Positions 34,172 through 44,108 of a stretch of 64,000 bases of DNA are shown in pieces. Numbering within the stretch: the first letter of the stretch is position 1; the number at the start of each line of letters is the position of its first letter. Made by a program: the position numbers and the translations under genes. Location of the stretch: NCBI RefSeq assembly GCF_026000115.1, contig NZ_AP026867.1, positions 1,891,501-1,955,500 on the forward strand. Direction: 5' to 3'. The notes beneath the pieces were generated by a model. The model did not search any database, was not told the DNA's origin, and was given only the letters and a program-made list of their open reading frames with translations. This stretch comes from Aureispira anguillae. GTDB taxonomy: Bacteria > Bacteroidota > Bacteroidia > Chitinophagales > Saprospiraceae.

Positions 34172-34750
34172 TTAAGGTATCTTCCTTTTTATTTTGTGTT
34201 GTATGAGCAAATAGTTTTTTACATGTAAAAACTTTACAGGAAACAACAATAGCAATAGAGCTAGGAACCAGCTATAAATTATAGAAATGCAAATCATTAA
34301 ACTGATAATAGCAACACCTATCAATAAACTAATTCTAAACCAAGAATATTGGTATTCCACATAGGTATTAAAATCTATGATAATCCCATTTTTATTAGAA
34401 GATAATGCCAATGGATGTACTCGTTTTGAAAGAAATCGAACAATATTACTTCCTTGGATTTTTTTTCTACGAGAATAAGAAATTTTATCCCCTAATTGGA
34501 GTTGCTTTAATTTAGGAACATCAACTATTTCTCTTACAAAAGAACTGATATATATAATTTCCTCTTCATCCAATAAGTGAACTTCAATAAACTTTGATGT
34601 ATAGTTTATAAAATTCACTTCAGCTCTTTTGTTTAATAATTCTCGTTTAGCTGGTACGGGTAATTCATAGATAGAACTAACTCCAAAAGAACAAAATATA
34701 GCCAATAAAGCTTCTAGAAAGAAAGCTTGTTTTATAAATATTATTTTCAT
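34172..34750 (-). CDS. Membrane protein, cargo
   Basis: The 192-residue protein has an N-terminal hydrophobic segment, a soluble middle and two C-terminal spans (SLLIGVAIISLMICISIIYSWF, LALLLLLFPVKFL). It sits between a flipped and an upright copy of the same terminator. Unknown function. Confidence 0.6.
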   Translation of the reverse strand: MKIIFIKQAFFLEALLAIFCSFGVSSIYELPVPAKRELLNKRAEVNFINYTSKFIEVHLLDEEEIIYISSFVREIVDVPKLKQLQLGDKISYSRRKKIQGSNIVRFLSKRVHPLALSSNKNGIIIDFNTYVEYQYSWFRISLLIGVAIISLMICISIIYSWFLALLLLLFPVKFLHVKNYLLIQHKIKRKIP

Positions 34751-34885
34751 AGGATTAGAGGAGATTGAAAGTTAATCGGTATCTATGCAAACGAAATAAA
34801 TTTCTTTTTAGTTCTCTTTTTTATAAAACACTTCCAGTCGCTATTTTTTGAAAAAAACAAGCAAAATAAAAAAAGTCAAAAAAAT

Positions 34886-34913
34886 ACGCCATTAGTTTCT
34901 AGTGGCGTTTTTT
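34886..34913 (+). terminator. Terminator opening structural block B
   Basis: ACGCCATTAG, TTT, CTAGTGGCGT, T run. Identity with element A begins around here. Confidence 0.8.
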
Positions 34914-34984
34914 ATTTGCTTGCATATAGCCTTACAATGCTTTATTTTAGGGCTTTTACATTTATTGACAAAATTCTAATCCAC

Positions 34985-35140
34985 ATGAAAAAGCTAAAAA
35001 AAACGAGAGCTAAACTAAGACCAGGAGAAGAAGTCGTGGGCATGGCTGTCCCTGATTTCTTATTAAACGAAGAGCATCAAAAAAAGCTCCGTAAGCCCAA
35101 ATCAAATTCTAAAACAAAATCAAACCGCAAGCGCTCATGA
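34985..35140 (+). CDS. Small basic protein, copy B
   Basis: 51 residues, identical to 1896-2051. The stop overlaps the metallopeptidase start. Confidence 0.6.
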   Translation: MKKLKKTRAKLRPGEEVVGMAVPDFLLNEEHQKKLRKPKSNSKTKSNRKRS

Positions 35141-36039
35141 AAATTATAGATACCTTACGTCCTGAGGGCGGTTCAAAGGCAGAGCAATGGTGGCAAGACC
35201 AAGGCTTTAAAAAAGTTTACCAAGAATTCAGAAAAGGCGATGCCAGTAATGATTTGAAAAAGATCAAAGATGTACGAGATGTATCGGAATTTTTTAAACT
35301 CAAAGGGTATCAATTTGGCAACTGGGTTACCCATGAGGATCGCTTTAACTATTTAGCAGCTCTAGCCGTTTGTTTATTTGATCTCAATCGAGTACTGCGC
35401 TTTAAAGGCAATAATTTAGGCTTAGACAAACATTTAGGCGTTGCTTTTGGGGCAAGGGGCAAAAAAGGAGCTAAAGCGCATTATGAGCCATGGTCGCACA
35501 TCATCAACATGACTCGTTACAAGGAAGCGCACCGTTTTGATGAGCCATACACCAAACCAACCCGTTTTGTTATTTCGGGTGGAGTGGGTTCTTTTGCGCA
35601 TGAGTATGGGCATTTCTTGGATTACTTCTTTGGTTCCAGAGTAGAAACAACCGCTAAAGTTTATGCTTTATCGGATGGGCATTCTACTGACCCTACACGG
35701 ATTCAATACGATAAAAACAAGTACCCCATGCGCTATTTGATGGAGTCCATTTTAGAAAAGGCGTATTGGGATAGCAGCAAACGCTCTGAGTCTGCTTATG
35801 TGAGACGTATTAAGGAGCTGCTTCCTGATCGTTATTTGGATTATTTTCTAAGTAGAAATGAGATTTTTGCTCGTTTATTTGAACAGTACATTTCTTATAA
35901 ACTAAAGGAATTGAAGATTAAAAATGTCTTTCTAACTAAAACCAAGTACCACACCGCTCAATATATGCTCCTTTCGGAAATAAAAACGGTCGTACCGCTT
36001 TTTGACAAGTTATTGATCCAAATGAGAAAGCATTTTTAG
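35137..36039 (+). CDS. LPD1-like HExxH metallopeptidase, copy B
   Basis: 300 residues with HEYGH intact. It differs from copy A at three positions (K to D in RFxEPYT, K to R, W to L). Behind its stop come the three-unit hairpin array, a cargo gene and then a second copy of this gene's last codons (38236-38328). Confidence 0.65.
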   Translation: MKIIDTLRPEGGSKAEQWWQDQGFKKVYQEFRKGDASNDLKKIKDVRDVSEFFKLKGYQFGNWVTHEDRFNYLAALAVCLFDLNRVLRFKGNNLGLDKHLGVAFGARGKKGAKAHYEPWSHIINMTRYKEAHRFDEPYTKPTRFVISGGVGSFAHEYGHFLDYFFGSRVETTAKVYALSDGHSTDPTRIQYDKNKYPMRYLMESILEKAYWDSSKRSESAYVRRIKELLPDRYLDYFLSRNEIFARLFEQYISYKLKELKIKNVFLTKTKYHTAQYMLLSEIKTVVPLFDKLLIQMRKHF

Positions 36040-36201
36040 ATAAGCCCCCTATTTATCTTTTCATTTTAGGTTTCATTTTCAAAATAGAACAGTTTATGTT
36101 TTATTTAAATATGTACTAGATTCATTTTTAACACTTACCTTTTCTTGGCATTGATTTGGCAAATATAGTAAGTGTATCAAAAGTGATAACAACAAATAAG
36201 A

Positions 36202-36455
36202 ATAAATTTGGGTTTTAATTGGGGTGATTTAGGGTTCACATGAATGGGAATACATGTGAATCCTTATCTTTAACTCCGCTAAAATTCCACTAAGATAAAT
36301 TTGGGTTTTAATTGGGGTGATTTAGGGTTCACATGAATGGGAATACATGTGAATCCTTATCTTTAACTCCGCTAAAATTCCACTAAGATAAATTTGGGTT
36401 TTAATTGGGGTGATTTAGACCTTGCACGAATGGGAATACGTGCAAGGTCTTTTCT
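36202..36455 (+). repeat. Three-unit hairpin array, copy B
   Basis: Units start at 36202, 36295 and 36388. Units 1 and 2 use stem GGTTCACATG/CATGTGAATCC, not seen in A. Unit 3 repeats the AGACCTTGCACG/CGTGCAAGGTCT terminator stem. The loop AATGGGAATA is constant throughout. Confidence 0.85.
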
Positions 36456-36518
36456 TTTTGGAGATATATCAAAAATAACTTTAGATTGTCAATCTTACTT
36501 TATTGAATAATATATTCA

Positions 36519-38048
36519 TCAAAGTAATAATTTAATCAGTATAGACTTATTGTTATTCAAACAATTATCAAATATAATTTCATTATCTGAAATTGATCTA
36601 ATCGTACGAGTTTGAAAACCTGTAGTACTCATAAAATTTTCATACAGAACTATTTTTTTTACTCTTCCTGATTCCTTAATACGATAAGCTACTAAATTAC
36701 CATTTTTACTTGATTGGCATCGGCTAGGTTTCTCTGTAATATCTTTATATATATTATTTTTATTGTCTAAAAAAAATAGATAGTGAGAACCTTTAAGATA
36801 GCTGTATTTATATGATCCTCCTCCATAGTCTTTCATCCCGTAAGTTACATTTTTCGGCAATCTATGAAGCCATTTTTTTTTCAATTCCTTATCAAGATTA
36901 ACCATAATAATATCTTGATAACTAATATAGTCGCCAAAATTAAATCCTTTAGGAGCCGCAATTCTTTCTCCAATTGCTAAAATTTCTTTTTCTTCTGTTT
37001 CAAATAGATTTATAGAATTTAATAATGCTTTAATTTTATTTTCCTTTTCTAATATATCATCTTCTCTAAATTCATCATGAGTAAATGGAATTTTTACTAA
37101 ATCATTCATTTTAGAAATATAAAAGCAATAAAGACCGTGTTCTAGCCCTGATTTCGTTTCATTATCTCCATAAGCCCCTACACAAACTATTTCACCATTA
37201 CTTAGCTCTTTTAGTGTTGCACACGTTATTTGATTTCCTTCTAGTTTATCTATTTCCTTCATCATGGTTTTTCCATCCACTTTCGAGTGCAGGTAAACCA
37301 AATTGTATTCATCTTCATATTTAGAAAAATTTTCACCAGAAGAGTAATTAAATTCATCCTCAAATTCGAACAATTTAGCAATAGCATGATAGTTTCCATG
37401 ATTATCAACTAGTTCTGAAATTGGTATAAGATTTTTTTTATCAGAAAAGTCGGCAATCGCATATTTTAAGATAGGTTCCATTTTGGGATTAAAAACCAAT
37501 CCATGAAGCCCGATATTAGAAACAATTAGTTTGCTAGAATCTTGAGATATATTTATTTCAACATATGGATAATTAAACATAGAAGAAGCCCTAGGAAAAT
37601 ACACATTTTTATGCTCATTTATAATTCCGCTTAAAAATTCTTGTGCTAACCCCGTGATTAGCCTTCCTGAAGTAATTAATTTTTCATTTTCTATATCAAT
37701 TTCTTGACAATAAAGATGATAATAACCACTAAACTTATTGTTAGCTGGCGTTGATTTATAGAATAATAAAATTTTTTCTTGAAACTTAATTAATTCAATT
37801 GGTATCCAATTCTTAGGAAGAGAACTTAATGGAATTTCTCTTATAAGCATTAAGTTTTCTTGATTAAATATTTTAATTGAATTTGAATTTAGCCGAATTA
37901 TTTTATTCTCCTCTATAAGGTAATGTGTGCCATTTTTTCCTTTTATAGTAATTTCATTAGATACACTTTGTGCGCATAAATAATTTAAAGCGGACAAATA
38001 AAAAACAAAAATAAACAATGGTTTCATGTAATTTTTTTTTGTTCTCAA
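36519..38048 (-). CDS. Secreted cargo protein
   Basis: The 509-residue protein has a signal peptide (PLFIFVFYLSALNYLCAQS) and an exported strand-rich body that could be a beta-propeller, though I cannot count blades. It is present only in B, inserted between the hairpin array and the next structural gene. Function unknown; it may alter the host surface. Confidence 0.6.
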   Translation of the reverse strand: MRTKKNYMKPLFIFVFYLSALNYLCAQSVSNEITIKGKNGTHYLIEENKIIRLNSNSIKIFNQENLMLIREIPLSSLPKNWIPIELIKFQEKILLFYKSTPANNKFSGYYHLYCQEIDIENEKLITSGRLITGLAQEFLSGIINEHKNVYFPRASSMFNYPYVEINISQDSSKLIVSNIGLHGLVFNPKMEPILKYAIADFSDKKNLIPISELVDNHGNYHAIAKLFEFEDEFNYSSGENFSKYEDEYNLVYLHSKVDGKTMMKEIDKLEGNQITCATLKELSNGEIVCVGAYGDNETKSGLEHGLYCFYISKMNDLVKIPFTHDEFREDDILEKENKIKALLNSINLFETEEKEILAIGERIAAPKGFNFGDYISYQDIIMVNLDKELKKKWLHRLPKNVTYGMKDYGGGSYKYSYLKGSHYLFFLDNKNNIYKDITEKPSRCQSSKNGNLVAYRIKESGRVKKIVLYENFMSTTGFQTRTIRSISDNEIIFDNCLNNNKSILIKLLL

Positions 38049-38235
38049 TTAGAGAAAGGGTTATTAATAATTGTAATATATCTTCCCAAGATACAACCCC
38101 TGTATCAGACTGTCTATTTATCAGAAAGTAAATTATTAATCCCCCCCCAAATATACGCCTCACTCAGCACCTAAACTTTCCAATCCCATACAATACTTTT
38201 ACAGGTATATTTTTTTTATTCTAAAAAAGTAACGT

Positions 38236-38328
38236 ATGAAAAAGCAACTCCAAGGTAATGTTCTTGAAATAAAAGTGGTGGTGCCTATTTTTGACAAGTT
38301 ATTGATCCAAATGAGAAAACATTTTTAA
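38236..38328 (+). pseudogene. Second 3-prime end of the LPD1-like gene
   Basis: A 30-codon frame ending EIKVVVPIFDKLLIQMRKHF matches the end of the protein at 35137-36039 (EIKTVVPLFDKLLIQMRKHF). The differences show it came from another allele and is not a simple local duplication. Confidence 0.75.
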
Positions 38329-38355
38329 ACCTGCTCTCCATCTAAATATTAAAAG

Positions 38356-38384
38356 AAGCTGTTCATTTTTGAGCAGCTTTTTTT
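38356..38384 (+). terminator. Terminator, copy B
   Basis: AAGCTGTTCA/TGAGCAGCTT plus T run, as at 3606-3634. Confidence 0.75.
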
Positions 38385-38511
38385 ATGTCATCAAAGAAAG
38401 TCAAAAAAATACGCCATTAAATTCGACCCCTGTAATCTGAATTCTTTTCAATGCTAAAGACATGCTCTAACTTTATCTAAAACCAATTGATTACATAAAA
38501 AATAAAAAACC

Positions 38512-38820
38512 ATGATTTTAATATTGAGCTTAATTCTAATTGGAGGGCTACTTTATTTTTTAGGCCCTAGTCCAGCTCCTTCAACAGCAATTCAAAAAGA
38601 AGAAATTGTCTATTTAGACGAAAATGAGTTTTGGGCATTGGATGGAATGGAGCAGGAAAAAACAGTGCCCTTATCCATAGAAAAACAGCCCGTAAAAAGC
38701 ATTCAAAAAACAACCCGATTAAGAGATACAACCAACCAACAGCAACAACGCAAAAAAGCCGTAAAAAAGCGTAGAAAACGCAGAAAAATAGCCAAAAAGA
38801 GTCAACAAATTAATCGTTAA
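38512..38820 (+). CDS. Small membrane protein with basic tail, copy B
   Basis: 102 residues; three substitutions from 3762-4070 (L to S, K to Q, P to T). N-terminal span and basic tail intact. Confidence 0.65.
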   Translation: MILILSLILIGGLLYFLGPSPAPSTAIQKEEIVYLDENEFWALDGMEQEKTVPLSIEKQPVKSIQKTTRLRDTTNQQQQRKKAVKKRRKRRKIAKKSQQINR

Positions 38821-38841
38821 TTTATCTAAATTAATTCAACC

Positions 38842-39231
38842 ATGTATAGCAAATTAATCAAACTCAAAAAAGGAGCTGTCATCACTTTGGACGGAAGCCC
38901 TTTACAACTGTCTAAAGCCGTTAATTTACGAGTCGTAGCCACCAATAAGAGCGATTCCAAGCCAGCGCCCACCAAAGTCGAACAGGGCGAACATCAACAA
39001 GATTTACCGCATCCCGTGGACAAAAAAGAAGTATTGGCTTTGGTCCAGGAGCATTTAAACAAATTGGGGCAAGACGAATATGCTTTAATGATGGATGGCA
39101 TCTTTCAGGATGACGACCTAGAGGCATTAAATGGTTCCTTTAATGATCTTCATAAAACGTCTATTTATGCCGCTACGGTTACGCATATTTCAGAATTAAA
39201 ATCATTGTATCAAGCTTTAAAAAACTTGTAA
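38842..39231 (+). CDS. Uncharacterised 129-residue protein, copy B
   Basis: Protein identical to 4092-4481, although several silent base changes are present, which points to purifying selection. Confidence 0.7.
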   Translation: MYSKLIKLKKGAVITLDGSPLQLSKAVNLRVVATNKSDSKPAPTKVEQGEHQQDLPHPVDKKEVLALVQEHLNKLGQDEYALMMDGIFQDDDLEALNGSFNDLHKTSIYAATVTHISELKSLYQALKNL

Positions 39232-39234
39232 ACT

Positions 39235-40257
39235 ATGTCCCAAAAAGAGGAAGACAAAAACCCCATTTTAGATGCGTTTATCAACCCCTCAGAAAATGCC
39301 TCAGAAAATGAGTTAGAAAACGCTTTAGAAAATGATTCAGAAAATGGATTAGAAAATGCTAAAAAATGCGTTTTTGAACGTAAAAACGCAGAAAAAACGG
39401 AATCTGAATTTATAGAAAATGAACGTGGGCAGCACGTAGAAAATGCGGAAAAAATGAACGTAGAACCTACCGTAGAAAATGGCGAAGGAATCAGCGATGA
39501 TTATGCCCCCGAAGAGGAGGAAGAAATCGAAGAAGATTTGGCGTTTGAAACGGAGGGTGAAGAGGAGGAAACCGAAGATTGGGAGTTCCCAAATGAGGAC
39601 GAAGAGGAGGACGAGGAGGAAGATGTTTTAGATCAGTCCATTCCTGAAGGAGGAGAAGATAAGCCCATTGATGAGCTGATTAGTGAGGTGACAGGTGATA
39701 GCGTGAAAAACTTGGAAACCCTACGAACTTTGGGTGATCTAGTTATGGAAAAATTAGACGATTCCAAAGCCATGATCTGTAGTGCTATTAGTGGACAGCC
39801 TGCCGCTAATTATACCAGTGATAAACGTTTGAACAAAGCTTTGCTGAATGCCTTTATCAACTATTTCAACAGTACGGAGGTCAAGGCTCCCACGCCAATG
39901 GGAACGCTTTTAATCGCTTTGGCACTTTGGGGAATGCCCACACTTGGAGCGGCTTATTTTCATCGCTTACAAGCCAAGCGCCTGCAAAAAAGAAAGGCGG
40001 CTGGAGAAGAGATCGAAGAGGAAGTGGTCGAAGCAGAAACACAGAGCGATTCAGAAGATTACAGCCAGCTCAAGGAATATAAAGAAAACCGTAGAACGTT
40101 TAGTGTACACAAAGAAACGGGTTGTTATAATCGAACGCCCAAAGGGCAATTTTGCCGTACGAGTGTTGCCGATGAAAAACCAAGTCCTGCGATCCAAAAA
40201 ATGTTAGATCAGGGCTATGATAATACAAAGATTCGAGAACTTTTATACGGGGAATAA
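39235..40257 (+). CDS. Acidic membrane protein, copy B
   Basis: 340 residues. Relative to copy A it has an extra SENA repeat and different Glu/Asp runs; the span and C-terminal VHxxTG module are unchanged. Confidence 0.7.
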   Translation: MSQKEEDKNPILDAFINPSENASENELENALENDSENGLENAKKCVFERKNAEKTESEFIENERGQHVENAEKMNVEPTVENGEGISDDYAPEEEEEIEEDLAFETEGEEEETEDWEFPNEDEEEDEEEDVLDQSIPEGGEDKPIDELISEVTGDSVKNLETLRTLGDLVMEKLDDSKAMICSAISGQPAANYTSDKRLNKALLNAFINYFNSTEVKAPTPMGTLLIALALWGMPTLGAAYFHRLQAKRLQKRKAAGEEIEEEVVEAETQSDSEDYSQLKEYKENRRTFSVHKETGCYNRTPKGQFCRTSVADEKPSPAIQKMLDQGYDNTKIRELLYGE

Positions 40258-40259
40258 GC

Positions 40260-40970
40260 ATGAGCAACCATCCATTTTTTTTAGCCTATTTTGGTAAACC
40301 ACATTCAGGAAAAACCTACGATCTACAACAGTTTGTGAAGCGTTGTGGACGAGAGACTATTTTTGTGTACAATTCGGGACATGAAAAAGACTGGAGAGGC
40401 TTTATTGAAATTGAACTGCATTCGGATTCCAAAAGCAAGAAGCTCTATTTTAGTTACAAAGGAAGGGACTATTTGTTTGAGAAACATTTTATGAAAAAGT
40501 TCAAAGGCAAAAAAGTCAAAGCCATGATGGCGGATGAAAAGCTAACCGAGCAATTATTGTATAAGGCGCTCTCAAAAAAGGGCTACAAAGGTTTGTTTTT
40601 TATCATAGACGATGCCACCAATGTTTTCTCCGCTCAATTGACCCAAGCTCAAAAAGCCTGTTTTTATCGTGCTAAGCACGTAGGAATTTGGTTTGCCTTG
40701 GTGTTTCACGATCCGAACATGTTCCCCAATGGTGCATGGGGAGCCTTGACTTTAGCAAGATTCTTTAAAAACAATGTGGCACCACCTAGTAAAAAACAAA
40801 GAATCATTCCACACTTTCCAGAAGTCATGCAAGCTTTTAAAATCTTGCGCACGGCTCCTGTTTACAGCCATTGTACCTTAATTATGGATTCAGGGCAACT
40901 GGTGGTGAAACGAGCCAAACCACGATTAAATCCTAAAAAGGTAAAACCTATTATCATTCATAAAAAATAA
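40260..40970 (+). CDS. P-loop packaging ATPase, copy B
   Basis: 236 residues with Walker A GKPHSGKT and Walker B FFIIDD intact. It differs from A only at the very end (HKK instead of KKST), because A has an insertion directly after this gene. Confidence 0.65.
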   Translation: MSNHPFFLAYFGKPHSGKTYDLQQFVKRCGRETIFVYNSGHEKDWRGFIEIELHSDSKSKKLYFSYKGRDYLFEKHFMKKFKGKKVKAMMADEKLTEQLLYKALSKKGYKGLFFIIDDATNVFSAQLTQAQKACFYRAKHVGIWFALVFHDPNMFPNGAWGALTLARFFKNNVAPPSKKQRIIPHFPEVMQAFKILRTAPVYSHCTLIMDSGQLVVKRAKPRLNPKKVKPIIIHKK

Positions 40971-40975
40971 AATCA

Positions 40976-41422
40976 ATGCTATTAGAATTATTATTAGAAC
41001 AGCAAAAACCACAGTTAAAGAAAGATTTAGAAAAGGTCATTGAACAGCTCTTGACTTCTATTGCGGACAGCAAACAATTAAATCCCTTTGAATTGGTCTT
41101 AAAATTATCCGCTAAAAAGGGACAAGCGATTGGGCAGATTTTCACCCCTCAAAAGAAATTGTTGTACGATTTTGACGCAGGCGAAGAAATCAGCGGTTTG
41201 TTTGAGCATCAATTGGGGCGCTTGCCTGAAATCGCTAAAAAAGCAGTCTTAGCCAAAGTGGGACATCAAACCATTAGTGTTCAGGTCGCTCAAAGTTTAG
41301 AACACGGAGGAGCTATTTTGGTGCGTTATGACAAAAATTATCAATTAGAATACTTTCAACAACTTGAAAAAAAGCTAAAACGTATTGATATAGATCATTT
41401 TTTTGCTAATATTAAAATATAG
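40976..41422 (+). CDS. Uncharacterised 148-residue protein, copy B
   Basis: Identical in protein sequence to 6414-6860. Here it begins five bases after the ATPase stop, which shows the original operon layout. Confidence 0.7.
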   Translation: MLLELLLEQQKPQLKKDLEKVIEQLLTSIADSKQLNPFELVLKLSAKKGQAIGQIFTPQKKLLYDFDAGEEISGLFEHQLGRLPEIAKKAVLAKVGHQTISVQVAQSLEHGGAILVRYDKNYQLEYFQQLEKKLKRIDIDHFFANIKI

Positions 41423-41494
41423 GAAAGTGATTCTTTGAAAAATTGAAGACTCATCTAACAGAATGGGCGGCTTTTTACTATTTTTTAGAAGAAA

Positions 41495-41553
41495 GTTATA
41501 AGTCGTAAGTCCTGTATTTACAAGGACTAAACATACGACTTACGACTTATAAC
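41495..41553. repeat. GTTATAAGTCGTAAGTC hairpin
   Basis: Perfect 17-base arms at 41495-41511 and 41537-41553 with inner AGTCCT/AGGACT. Element A has a different hairpin in this spacer. Confidence 0.75.
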
Positions 41554-41649
41554 AAAAATAGTAAAAAGAGAGCAGAGCATTTTAATATCCTGCACCATTT
41601 ACGCTACAAGAGCATTGTAAAAGTTTTATCCACAACGAAAAAGTTTATT

Positions 41650-42081
41650 ATGAACCGTCAAGAAGCTATTTTGACCGTTCAACCTCCATTCCCTAAAAAG
41701 CAATTGGGGCGATACCGCTCCGTAAAAGGCATTTATCTCATTCGTTTTAACGATCAAGTAATTTACATTGGTGCGTCTAAAAATATCTACAAGGGTATTT
41801 CTAGGCTCTACCAAAAAGGCGGCGTATTGTCCCACTTATCCTTTGAACGTTGCACCTTTGAAGTCATTCTGTCCAATCTCAAAAAAGGCAGTATTGAGCA
41901 GGCTTTAAAAGGTAAATTTAAGCCAAAAAACAACCATCAAGCGAAGACCTTGATCAAGTATCAATTTTACCGAAAACATCAACATCAACGCATTTTGGTT
42001 GCCTATCAAACACAAAGTAGGTTTAGCCAAGGCGAACACAAAAGCGATTCTGAAAACCAACCTAAAACCAATTCAAAATGA
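41650..42081 (+). CDS. GIY-YIG nuclease-like protein, copy B
   Basis: Identical in protein sequence to 7095-7526; overlaps the start of the broken amidase by four bases. Confidence 0.65.
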   Translation: MNRQEAILTVQPPFPKKQLGRYRSVKGIYLIRFNDQVIYIGASKNIYKGISRLYQKGGVLSHLSFERCTFEVILSNLKKGSIEQALKGKFKPKNNHQAKTLIKYQFYRKHQHQRILVAYQTQSRFSQGEHKSDSENQPKTNSK

Positions 42082-42669
42082 TGGTTATTTTAGACAATGG
42101 GCACGGGGGAATGATTGGAGGCAATTATCAAACCTTGGGCAAGCAATACCAATTTAAGGACGGCACCACTATTTATGAGGGTGAATTTAACCGTGCCATC
42201 AAAGCAAGGGTTGCTGAGCTGTTGACCGCTAAAGGAATTCCTTATTACGATTTGGTGCCTGAAAACAAGGACATTTCTCTCAAGGAACGTATTCGGCGAG
42301 CCAATGCCATCCACGAGCAATACAAGGGCAAAACCTTTTTGATTTCTATTCATGCGGATGCAGGAGGAGGAAGCGGAGCTGGAGTCTTTATTGCCAAACA
42401 GTCCAGTAAAAAGAGTATACTATGCCACTTGGGCTAGGGATCTATTCTCACAGCATTTTCCAGAAAGCAAGTATCGAGGCATCAAACGCAAGAATTTTTA
42501 TGTCTTGCGTTACTCGTTCATGCCTGCCATTCTCCTGGAGAATTTCTTTATGGACAACGAGCAGGAATGCAAAACCTATTTGTTGACACAAAAAGGCAGG
42601 GATAGGATCGCTTGGTATATCGTTGATTTGATTCAAAACATTTTAGAACACGGAGATTTAGTCGCTTAA
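42078..42669 (+). pseudogene. Amidase_3, frameshifted
   Basis: Matches 7523-8116, but AGAGCCTATAC of copy A is AGAGTATAC here (about 42412-42420), a two-base deletion. The first frame stops at 42437 after 119 residues, losing the ENFFMDNEQE region. Element B would need copy A or the GH19 enzyme for lysis, unless this is a sequencing error. Confidence 0.8.
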
Positions 42670-42672
42670 CGT

Positions 42673-43323
42673 ATGAGATTTAATAAAGATAATGTTCAAT
42701 TTATAGCCCTTTTATTACTGATTGGTTATAGCCTTTTTTTGCAGGAATGCCGACAAGGAACCAAGAATGAGCAGCCCATTTATAGGGTTGATACTTTGGT
42801 TAAAATGGATACCATTTTGCCACCACCTGTTATTGTCAAGCTTCCACAACAACAGATACCAGCTCCAACCATTATTTATATAGATAGTACTAAAAATATT
42901 GTTCATAAAGCGCTAATTGATACTAGTAAACATCGTCCAGCTCATATTTATCAGGACAGCTTAGAAGATGAAAATCTAACGCTTTATTATAGTTCTATTG
43001 TAAATGGAGAGCTGCTTAAAAATAGTTTGGATTATCGGCTTAAGATTCCCAAACAGATCACTAAAACTGTAGAAATTACAAAACCTGTTCCCCTTCCTGT
43101 TAGCTCTTTGCTGCTAACGGGTAGCGTGGGTGCTAGTATTAATCAGTTTAATAGCGTTTGTTTGGGGTTGCAATTTGTTAGCGCAAAAGGCTGGGCGCTG
43201 GGCTATGATTACGATCTATTGCAGAACATTCATTCGGTGAATTTGGGGATTAAACTCGTCCAATTTCCCCCAAAAGGAGCTAAAAAGAAGAAAAGGCGTA
43301 ATTTTGTGCGTAATTTTTTTTAG
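42673..43323 (+). CDS. Membrane-anchored envelope protein, copy B
   Basis: 216 residues, with the presumably ancestral basic tail GAKKKKRRNFVRNFF. Copy A has lost this tail to an insertion. The N-terminal span is intact. Confidence 0.6.
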   Translation: MRFNKDNVQFIALLLLIGYSLFLQECRQGTKNEQPIYRVDTLVKMDTILPPPVIVKLPQQQIPAPTIIYIDSTKNIVHKALIDTSKHRPAHIYQDSLEDENLTLYYSSIVNGELLKNSLDYRLKIPKQITKTVEITKPVPLPVSSLLLTGSVGASINQFNSVCLGLQFVSAKGWALGYDYDLLQNIHSVNLGIKLVQFPPKGAKKKKRRNFVRNFF

Positions 43324-43559
43324 CCCACCTGCTAGGCATCAATAAACACCTGATTTAGCGCCCTTTTCTAGCATTCAAAAAACAATTCAAAAATACTAAA
43401 AAGTACGCCACTAAATGCCCTTAAAGCGGCTTTAGAATTGGGATTCCTAGCCTTTTTTGCTGCATCTTTGTGTAGACGAAAATAACAAAAAACAAGAAAG
43501 AAAGCTAAACCTTAAAACACTTTTAGAATGTAACACTAAACCAAAAACCATTGACATTA

Positions 43560-43706
43560 ATGGACAAAATCAATTTATTACCTGATGAATCTGAGCACGA
43601 TGTAAGAATCCGATTTTTTGTAGATCCTTTGAGTTTGGGTATGACCCTAACAGGAGTGCTACTCTTAATGGTTATTTATCATCGTGTGCTAAAAACAAAC
43701 GGATGA
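43560..43706 (+). CDS. 48-residue membrane protein, copy B
   Basis: One change from A (L to H before RVLKTNG). ATGA overlap with the next gene. Confidence 0.65.
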   Translation: MDKINLLPDESEHDVRIRFFVDPLSLGMTLTGVLLLMVIYHRVLKTNG

Positions 43707-44038
43707 AAGAAATAAGCAAAGCCCTTTTTACTTGGTTGGTTGGATTGTTTAACGTTGGAATCTACAATTTGAGCGATGGCATGGATAGTTTGCTCTTAGC
43801 CTTGCACAAAAACGGCGTAGAACGACAAGCCAACGAACTGTTAAGGCTTTACCAACTGGTCGAACATCAACAAGAAATCTTAGTGATTTTAGATGTTTTT
43901 AAATGCCTCTTTATGTTGATTAGCATTGTCTTTTTATTCATTGTCAATCAGCCTAGAATTTGCCGTTTTTTTTCCGCTGTTTATCGTAAGATACAGCAAT
44001 TTTACCGCTTTCTTAAACGAAAGTTCCAAGCTTCCTAA
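43703..44038 (+). CDS. Membrane protein with central span, copy B
   Basis: 111 residues, with substitutions near the N-terminus (TWLVG for TFFVG) and a shorter end (FQAS). No hairpin follows, unlike copy A. Confidence 0.65.
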   Translation: MKEISKALFTWLVGLFNVGIYNLSDGMDSLLLALHKNGVERQANELLRLYQLVEHQQEILVILDVFKCLFMLISIVFLFIVNQPRICRFFSAVYRKIQQFYRFLKRKFQAS

Positions 44039-44108
44039 GTAGAGGTTTATCCTATACTTACATTTTATTAACAACCTTATCATTCAAACCAACAAAATTC
44101 CTTCTCTT

